10,846 nt of DNA from assembly GCA_964428385.1 (NCBI GenBank), contig CAYRYR010000090.1, forward strand, positions 1 to 10,846. Direction: 5' to 3'. Under the pieces are notes generated by a model. The model was not told the DNA's origin and did not search any database. It saw only the letters and a program-made list of their open reading frames with translations. The translations under genes were made by a program, and so were the position numbers. The DNA is from JAFGOM01 sp964428385 (GTDB taxonomy: Archaea; Halobacteriota; Methanomicrobia; Methanomicrobiales; Methanospirillaceae). Below are positions 7,031 to 10,846 of this stretch, piece by piece; position 1 is the first letter of the stretch; the number at the start of each line of letters is the position of its first letter.

Positions 7031-7342
7031 TTAGTCGTATTCCCGCCAGGTATGTTCACATTTTGTGCATCTAAAGAACCGGACTTCACTTTCATCAGCA
7101 GAACGGAGTGAACGCAACCACCAAAAGGCCTCATTATTTCTGCATTCCGGACATCTGACAGTAATTGTTGGAAGAGTTCTCATCTTGTCAATATCTTCTA
7201 CAATGACAATCTCTTTATCAATTCGTTTCTCTGTTTTTGTCATTGTGGTCTCTGAAGTGGTTGTTCTTACCCAGCCACAACTTGTACACACAAAAACTCC
7301 ATTCTGGTTTTTAAGTAATTTCCCGCATTCCTGACAGAACAT
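7031..7342 (-). CDS. tfs: Transcription factor S (TFS), RNA polymerase cleavage factor
   Basis: Archaeal homologue of TFIIS and of RNA polymerase subunits such as RPB9 and RPC11. It inserts into the secondary channel of backtracked RNA polymerase and stimulates cleavage of the RNA 3' end. At 103 residues it has normal TFS length. The N-terminal zinc ribbon uses C3, C6, C19 and C22, with an MFCQECGKLL start. The C-terminal ribbon uses C64, C67, C92 and C95. The hairpin LRSADESEVRFF carries the acidic pair D83-E84 needed for cleavage, so this should be an active factor and not one of the inhibitory paralogues that lack these acids. No ribosome binding site precedes the ATG and AT-rich promoter sequence lies close upstream, so a leaderless mRNA is likely. 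It diverges from the archaeosortase gene across 225 bases. Confidence 0.96.
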   Translation of the reverse strand: MFCQECGKLLKNQNGVFVCTSCGWVRTTTSETTMTKTEKRIDKEIVIVEDIDKMRTLPTITVRCPECRNNEAFWWLRSLRSADESEVRFFRCTKCEHTWREYD

Positions 7343-7364
7343 CTAATAATATGTGGACGATGAA

Positions 7365-7377
7365 AATAGATAAATCT
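7365..7377 (-). promoter_or_regulatory. TATA-like element of tfs
   Basis: The minus strand reads AAGATTTATCTAT, centred about 28 bases before the tfs ATG. This is consistent with a leaderless transcript. The match to the TATA consensus is only moderate. Confidence 0.35.
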
Positions 7378-7412
7378 TAATACATTCTTCAATAATTTTC
7401 TTATATCTGATC

Positions 7413-7521
7413 CTGATACAATCCTACAAAGAGATCAGGTGATTAACAGTACTGATGCAGACGGTATATGAAAATAGTATCAGATAATCTTTCAGGTATT
7501 ATTTTTCACCCTTTCTGATAC
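7413..7521. repeat. Three CTGATAC heptamers between tfs and artA
   Basis: CTGATAC occurs at 7413-7419 and 7515-7521, and inverted (GTATCAG) at 7477-7483. The last two form an inverted pair 31 bases apart. CTGATC and GATCAG (7407-7412, 7433-7438) form another dyad overlapping the first copy. TTCAGGT also occurs three times on the plus strand (7491, 7531, 7563). Further intergenic CTGATAC copies are at 6799-6805 and 9039-9045. Candidate regulator sites for tfs and/or artA; unproven. Confidence 0.35.
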
Positions 7522-7567
7522 CTTTATTCCTTCAGGTTTTTAGCAGAAAAGGAACATATATCTTCAG

Positions 7568-8377
7568 GTGATTGAGTACTTTGTCATTTTCTCATGTATC
7601 TTTTTCATTCTGACTCTTATTCCTGGATGCCATAAGAAATACACTGCTATGATTGGATGGACATGTATAGTTCTTGTATTCCTTGCAGGTGTCCCTGAGT
7701 ATCTGTCTCAGAATAACCTTTTGTACCCCATTTTAGCCATCCTGTCCATTCCATTTCTCGTTATAACAGTGCGGTTGCTATACCGGGATGAACAGCGCGT
7801 AACAGAACTTACCCGTGCGGCTGCAGTAGCGTTTATATTGTATGCCCCTTTTGCCTTCTTCCCGGTTATTGGAGACTGGTTGATACTGGTAGTGGTTAAT
7901 CAAACAGTTTATCTGCTCTCTCTGATAGGGTATCCTATTGAGCTTGCTGACTGGAACACAATTCAACATGGTATCTTCAAGGTGGAGATCATTCTTGCCT
8001 GTACGGGTATACAAAGTATTGCGATTATGCTCGGAGTAGCTGCTGCTGTTCCAACAACAATTAGACAAAAAATACTGGCTTTTTCCCTTATTGTTCCTAC
8101 TATTTATGTCCTGAATCTTTTTCGCAATGCAGGTGTAATCATTGCATATACAGATCAGTGGTTTCCTTATCTTCCACAAATCGCTTCAAATGGCGAATTC
8201 GGATTTGAAAGTTTTTTCTGGGCACACAATATTATTGCCGAGGGTACAGCTCTGATATTTTTGATACTTATGGCATACGGCCTTTTCCTTCTTATTCCAA
8301 ATTTAGCTGATTGTGCTATTGATCTAATACATCTTTATAAAAAAGAAATCAGGAATATTGTCGGTAGAGATAGATAA
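7568..8377 (+). CDS. artA: Archaeosortase A
   Basis: Membrane transpeptidase-like enzyme of the exosortase/archaeosortase family. It recognises a C-terminal PGF-CTERM-type signal on secreted surface proteins, removes it and allows lipid attachment on the outer membrane face. The 269 residues are highly hydrophobic, with about seven or eight membrane segments (roughly 2-19, 30-43, 51-72, 84-102, 104-122, 142-160, 168-190, 222-246). The catalytic set is visible: C145 in ACTGIQS, R186 in LNLFRNAGV and H220 in WAHNIIAE. As I recall, the third position is arginine in Haloferax ArtA, whereas exosortases use histidine as here. The start is GTG; AAAAGGA at 7547-7553 is a distant ribosome binding site, and an in-frame TAG at 7541 limits extension. 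The 3' end overlaps the phosphatidyltransferase gene by 29 bases. No substrate carrying the signal is in the window. Confidence 0.9.
   Translation: MIEYFVIFSCIFFILTLIPGCHKKYTAMIGWTCIVLVFLAGVPEYLSQNNLLYPILAILSIPFLVITVRLLYRDEQRVTELTRAAAVAFILYAPFAFFPVIGDWLILVVVNQTVYLLSLIGYPIELADWNTIQHGIFKVEIILACTGIQSIAIMLGVAAAVPTTIRQKILAFSLIVPTIYVLNLFRNAGVIIAYTDQWFPYLPQIASNGEFGFESFFWAHNIIAEGTALIFLILMAYGLFLLIPNLADCAIDLIHLYKKEIRNIVGRDR
8339..8344 (-). terminator. T-tract terminator of the phosphatidyltransferase gene, inside artA
   Basis: Six T residues on the minus strand, four bases after the stop codon of the phosphatidyltransferase gene. The same bases encode lysines near the artA C-terminus, so the terminator lies inside the opposing gene. 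Confidence 0.4.
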
Positions 8378-8981
8378 TTCGCTGAATGGCAGAACAATTA
8401 GTACAAATGGCAATGATTATGATGGCGACAGATATATATCCAAGAACTCCTCCAATTCCTAAAACCAGAATAGTTTCAGGTCGTCCAAAAAAACCTACAC
8501 CCTCTAAGGGATCATCAATTTTTCCATCGATTCTGTTAGAAAATCCAATCTCCGCATATGTTACAGGTTTAATGAATGTATTCATAAGTGAACCGATAAT
8601 AGCAAAACCAATGATAGAGGAATCAGGAATGGGACAACCTGGAAAAAAGGCACTTAAAATAGGTATCCCTGATATTCCAACCCCAAGAAGAATTATTCCG
8701 TCAATATATTTGTCTACAATCCAGTCAAAAACAGCTCCAAATTTTGTCTCTCTGCCAGTTTGTCGTGCTACTGATCCATCAAGCAGATCACTCATTGCTG
8801 AAAGGAAAAGAAACACACTACCTAAAAGAAAAAATGTTGTTGCATAACACCAGGCACAACATAATCCCAAAACCAGAGAGATGACTGTTACCTGATTTGG
8901 TGTAATCCCAATTGCTATAAAAATGCGGGCTACAGGTTCCATATAGCGCATAAACCTGAACCGGAATGCTGTGATATTCAT
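8349..8981 (-). CDS. CDP-alcohol phosphatidyltransferase family protein, archaeal phospholipid synthesis
   Basis: Integral membrane enzyme that transfers an alcohol such as inositol phosphate, serine or glycerol phosphate onto CDP-archaeol, releasing CMP. The full family signature D-x2-DG-x2-AR-x8-G-x3-D-x3-D is present: D65, D68, G69, A72, R73, G82, D86, D90. At 210 residues it is of usual length, with membrane segments near 16-27, 33-62, 92-112, 121-140 and 170-194. ITPNQVTVISL (26-36) is the typical entry to the first long helix. The head-group alcohol cannot be read from sequence; archaetidylinositol phosphate synthase-like and archaetidylserine synthase-like activities are the main options. 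The start at 8981 keeps the usual N-terminal amphipathic stretch; later ATGs (M11, M14) would remove it. Convergent and overlapping with artA, which suggests a link to lipid anchoring of surface proteins. Confidence 0.85.
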   Translation of the reverse strand: MNITAFRFRFMRYMEPVARIFIAIGITPNQVTVISLVLGLCCAWCYATTFFLLGSVFLFLSAMSDLLDGSVARQTGRETKFGAVFDWIVDKYIDGIILLGVGISGIPILSAFFPGCPIPDSSIIGFAIIGSLMNTFIKPVTYAEIGFSNRIDGKIDDPLEGVGFFGRPETILVLGIGGVLGYISVAIIIIAICTNCSAIQRIIYLYRQYS

Positions 8982-8987
8982 TCGTGC

Positions 8988-9059
8988 CTACAATATATGT
9001 TGGGTAATGGTAAGAGGTTTGTATACCTTATCTGTTATCTGATACATTTCGGGTTCCAT
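8988..9059 (-). CDS. Possible short upstream reading frame before the phosphatidyltransferase gene
   Basis: A 23-codon frame (begins MEPEMYQITDKVY) ends with TAG only six bases before the ATG at 8981. The CAGG before its start is too close to be a good ribosome binding site. It could be a leader peptide translationally coupled to the downstream gene, or chance. I recognise no homologue. Confidence 0.15.
   Translation of the reverse strand: MEPEMYQITDKVYKPLTITQHIL
9028..9041. repeat. Tandem TTATCTG repeat
   Basis: TTATCTG occurs twice in tandem (9028-9034, 9035-9041), running directly into the CTGATAC heptamer at 9039-9045. It lies in the long leader predicted for the phosphatidyltransferase gene. 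Confidence 0.3.
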
Positions 9060-9114
9060 CGCCTGTAATATTTTTCATGAACGAAGCTACCAGTATTACC
9101 ATACCCCTTTGTCA

Positions 9115-9189
9115 ATACGAATGATATGTCAATGATCTAATTTTTAGACCTTTTTATATTTGTAGTGTCATAGTTGAATTGATTCGTAT
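9115..9189. promoter_or_regulatory. TATA box (9151-9160, minus) flanked symmetrically by ATACGAAT / ATTCGTAT
   Basis: The minus strand carries AATATAAAAA (9160-9151), the best TATA box in the spacer between the cupin and phosphatidyltransferase genes. It predicts a start near 9130 and a leader of about 150 bases. Perfect 8-base inverted arms lie at 9115-9122 and 9182-9189; their centre of symmetry, 9152, falls on the TATA box. GTCAAT is also repeated at 9111 and 9128. This looks like a promoter with paired regulator sites. No other gene was seen in 8982-9247. Confidence 0.4.
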
Positions 9190-9247
9190 GTCTGGCTTAC
9201 CCTTTGTTTTATTGTGAATACTCATACGGTTTTACAGTACAATATAA

Positions 9248-9580
9248 TCACTCATGTATTAATGTCAACATCATCTTACAATTTGAAATTGCATTGATAA
9301 TATGAGGAATCTGAGCAGGGAGAATAATTATTTCTCTCGGGTTCACATGATGCTCGGTCCCTCCGATAGTGATAGAAGCATCCCCTTCAAGAATCAGTAC
9401 AATAGAATCATACGGTGCTGTATGTTCTGATAATCCTTGTCCGGCTGTAAATGCAAAAACACTGATGGTCCCTGCTTTTTCATAAATAAGCATCCTGCTT
9501 ACTACGGCTCCATCCTGATATTCAACCAGATCTTCAGGTTTTAAGACTTTCGCATAAAAATTCTGTTTTTTTTCTTTCAT
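9248..9580 (-). CDS. Small single-domain cupin protein
   Basis: Beta-barrel protein of the RmlC-like cupin superfamily, 110 residues, a single conserved barrel with no signal peptide or membrane segment. Cupin motif 1 is near 47-74 (GQGLSEHTAPYD through LEGDASITIGG) and motif 2 near 82-97 (REIIILPAQIPH). Likely metal ligands are H53 and H93. The usual second histidine of the HxH pair is alanine (A55), so metal binding, if any, uses a reduced ligand set; D58 and H78 are other candidates. The start at 9580 has AGGTG eight bases upstream. The gene diverges from the pyrimidine reductase gene across 84 bases. Substrate and role are unknown; such small cupins include sugar-binding, regulatory and metal-sensing proteins, and the sequence does not decide between them. 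Confidence 0.8.
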   Translation of the reverse strand: MKEKKQNFYAKVLKPEDLVEYQDGAVVSRMLIYEKAGTISVFAFTAGQGLSEHTAPYDSIVLILEGDASITIGGTEHHVNPREIIILPAQIPHIINAISNCKMMLTLIHE

Positions 9581-9625
9581 TATAAGACACCTGTATTATG
9601 TTACTGTATGATTCTACAAAATGGA

Positions 9626-9638
9626 TATTATTTACTAT
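9626..9638. promoter_or_regulatory. Shared AT-rich promoter core for the cupin and reductase genes
   Basis: The segment TATTATTTACTAT resembles a TATA box on both strands. Read leftward it predicts a start near 9607, leaving a leader of about 27 bases with the cupin ribosome binding site. Read rightward it predicts a start near 9660, giving an almost leaderless reductase mRNA, which lacks a Shine-Dalgarno sequence. One TATA element may serve both genes. Confidence 0.35.
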
Positions 9639-9664
9639 GAGAACACAAACTTAAGTATCAATTC

Positions 9665-10348
9665 ATGAATACTAATAAGGCACGACCGTTTACTATATTA
9701 ATATCTGAGGTAACGGCTGATGGAAAGTTGACACTTGCACAGGGTGTCTCATCAAAGAGGCTCATGAAGTTCATGTCCCATGAAAGTGAGATAATGCTTC
9801 ACAAGTGCCGGGCAGAAGTCGATGCGATTATGGTGGGTGCCAACACGATACGTATTGATAATTCGTGTCTTACGGTTCGCCTTGCAACAGGAAAAAATCC
9901 CCTTCGTGTAATACCCAATTCTTCAGGTAATATACCCCTTACATCTAACATTTTTAATTCTGATGCCGCTACACTGATTGCAGTATCTCATGATGCACCT
10001 TTAAAAAATATAGAAAATCTAAAACTTCATGGTGCTGATGTAGTTATAACCGGAGAACACGAAGTTGATATTCCGGATTTGTTGGAAATCCTCTATAACC
10101 AGTATAAAGTCAGATATCTCATGGTTGAAGGGGGTTCTCACCTGAATGGAACTCTATTTTCACATAACCTTATTGATGAAGTCAGACTTATTCATCTGCC
10201 ATTCATTGTTGGAGGAGAGAATACACCATCTCTTGTCAGTGGATTCTCTGCAAAGGATGAAGAAGGTATGATTCGACTTGAATTAAAAAATTTTAAGATG
10301 TATGGAGATAATCTGGTAACTGAGTATCTGGTTACAAAAGTAAGGTAA
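9665..10348 (+). CDS. arfC: 2,5-diamino-6-ribosylamino-4(3H)-pyrimidinone 5'-phosphate reductase
   Basis: NAD(P)H-dependent reductase that converts the ribosyl side chain of the diaminopyrimidine phosphate made from GTP into ribityl, an early step to riboflavin. In methanogens the pathway also supplies 5-amino-6-ribitylaminouracil for the deazaflavin of coenzyme F420. The 227-residue protein is a free-standing RibD C-terminal (dihydrofolate-reductase-like) domain, the usual archaeal form without a fused deaminase. It resembles Methanocaldococcus MJ0671 along its length: TADGKL (17-22), HKCRAEVDAIMVGANTI (46-62), the D-x2-LTVR segment (65-72), MVEGG (153-157), DEVRLIHLPFIVGGE (171-185) and LELKNF (205-210). 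No ribosome binding site precedes the ATG and the TATA-like core is about 33 bases upstream, so the mRNA is probably leaderless. No other riboflavin gene is adjacent. Confidence 0.92.
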   Translation: MNTNKARPFTILISEVTADGKLTLAQGVSSKRLMKFMSHESEIMLHKCRAEVDAIMVGANTIRIDNSCLTVRLATGKNPLRVIPNSSGNIPLTSNIFNSDAATLIAVSHDAPLKNIENLKLHGADVVITGEHEVDIPDLLEILYNQYKVRYLMVEGGSHLNGTLFSHNLIDEVRLIHLPFIVGGENTPSLVSGFSAKDEEGMIRLELKNFKMYGDNLVTEYLVTKVR

Positions 10349-10436
10349 TACAGAATATAATGTTAATCAGTGACATAATATACTCATGTATATCATCATT
10401 TAGAATTTAAGTGCAATAAGTTCCCTTAATATAATC

Positions 10437-10451
10437 TTTTTTAGTCTTTTT
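10437..10451 (+). terminator. Double T-tract terminator of arfC
   Basis: T6 (10437-10442) and T5 (10447-10451) on the plus strand, about 90 bases after the arfC stop codon. Confidence 0.5.
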
Positions 10452-10455
10452 AGTA

Positions 10456-10667
10456 TTATGAGATAATATGTCAGAAATGCTGTCTCATAGACACTGTGCT
10501 AAATTTCAGGGAAATTTGCCTAATCTATGCTGTGCGATTAGCGTGCACGCCTTAGAATAACCTCCATTTCACTGCTGTTATTCCAATACATTATGTTGAG
10601 CATAATATTTGAAAAATCAACCCACATGTATTTTATCACACATAATTTCAAAAATTATTCTTTTTTT
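10456..10667 (+). ncRNA. Candidate structured non-coding RNA
   Basis: No credible protein gene lies in 10349-10846, yet 10481-10550 holds four adjacent inverted repeats: TGTCT-CAT-AGACA (10481-10493), TAAATTT-CAGGG-AAATTTG (10500-10518, one G-U pair), CTAATC-N10-GATTAG (10520-10541) and the palindrome GCGTGCACGC (10541-10550). The segment is richer in G+C than its surroundings. TATA-like TTAATATAAT (10425-10434) predicts a start near 10456, and T7 at 10661-10667 could end the transcript; another dyad, ATTATG-TTGAG-CATAAT, lies at 10590-10606. A 30-codon plus-strand frame (10468-10560, three Cys and three His) overlaps the hairpins but lacks a ribosome binding site. A mobile-element remnant is the main alternative. 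No RNA family was recognised. Confidence 0.3.
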
Positions 10668-10846
10668 GGATGGGAATTACACAGGGCAACGATTTTACCT
10701 ACCAATAATACAAAAATTTCTGTTTTTTTATATCACATGACTTTCGGATAAATGGAAAATGCTGCCATCCTAAATGAGACAATATTTAAAAACTTTAATG
10801 GCGTTCATATAAGTAGGTGTCCGAATCAGAGAGAGTTGCAGAAATA
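10668..10846. other. Spacer with promoter-like sequence for a gene beyond the window
   Basis: No gene was seen. T7 on the plus strand (10723-10729) is a second possible terminator. CGGATAAA recurs at 10745-10752. ATATTTAAAAAC (10782-10793) is a strong TATA-like element that would start a plus-strand transcript near 10812 and presumably serves a gene to the right of the window. Confidence 0.3.

Noticed and set aside
8386..8847. A 153-codon plus-strand open frame antisense to the phosphatidyltransferase gene
   Set aside because: The minus strand encodes a complete family signature over the same bases; the plus frame has no ribosome binding site or recognisable domain and is a shadow.
9006..9103. 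ATGGTAA and TTACCAT as a long-range inverted repeat
   Set aside because: Only seven bases with an 84-base spacer; weaker than neighbouring repeats and with no functional context.
10349..10846. Insertion sequence, tRNA gene or CRISPR array in the gene-free end
   Set aside because: No transposase motif, terminal inverted repeats with target duplication, tRNA cloverleaf or regularly spaced repeats were found.

Overview
The window looks like chromosome from a methanogenic archaeon, most likely Methanomicrobiales and perhaps Methanospirillum-like. Reasons are a TATA-box binding protein, a TFS-type transcript cleavage factor, an archaeal diaminopyrimidine reductase of the riboflavin/F420 pathway, an archaeosortase, archaeal TATA-box promoters, several probably leaderless genes and AT-rich DNA. 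The placement is inferred from gene content; no rRNA or tRNA gene is present to confirm it.

Layout. 1-819: a TATA-binding protein gene (minus) with its own promoter. 820-4988: two acetyl-CoA/acetate enzymes transcribed divergently from a 170-base region, AMP-forming acetyl-CoA synthetase (minus) and a one-chain ADP-forming acyl-CoA synthetase (plus). 5093-6547: a HerA-like ATPase of the DUF853/YjgR family (minus), ending tail-to-tail with the ADP-forming enzyme. 6563-7030: a gene-poor stretch with inverted repeats and promoter-like sites. 7031-7342: transcript cleavage factor TFS (minus). 7568-8981: archaeosortase A (plus) and a CDP-alcohol phosphatidyltransferase (minus), overlapping tail-to-tail by 29 bases. 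9248-10348: a small cupin (minus) and the pyrimidine reductase (plus), diverging from an 84-base spacer. 10349-10846: no convincing protein gene, but a compact series of inverted repeats that could belong to a non-coding RNA.

How the genes work together. Acs activates acetate at the cost of ATP to AMP; the ADP-forming enzyme catalyses the reversible, ADP-linked version of the same interconversion. Their shared divergent region, with a TGACGA-N8-TCGTCA inverted repeat between the two promoters, suggests coordinated or reciprocal control. The archaeosortase processes C-terminal signals on secreted surface proteins, and in Haloferax the products are lipid-anchored with help from a CDP-alcohol phosphatidyltransferase. 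A member of that superfamily as convergent partner suggests a surface-anchoring pair. The reductase feeds flavins and coenzyme F420. TBP and TFS are core transcription factors.

No defence system, insertion sequence or CRISPR array was found. The parts least explained by known genes are the hairpin cluster near 10481-10550, the repeated CTGATAC heptamer in intergenic DNA, the inverted repeat centred on a TATA box near 9152, and the reversed domain order of the ADP-forming synthetase.
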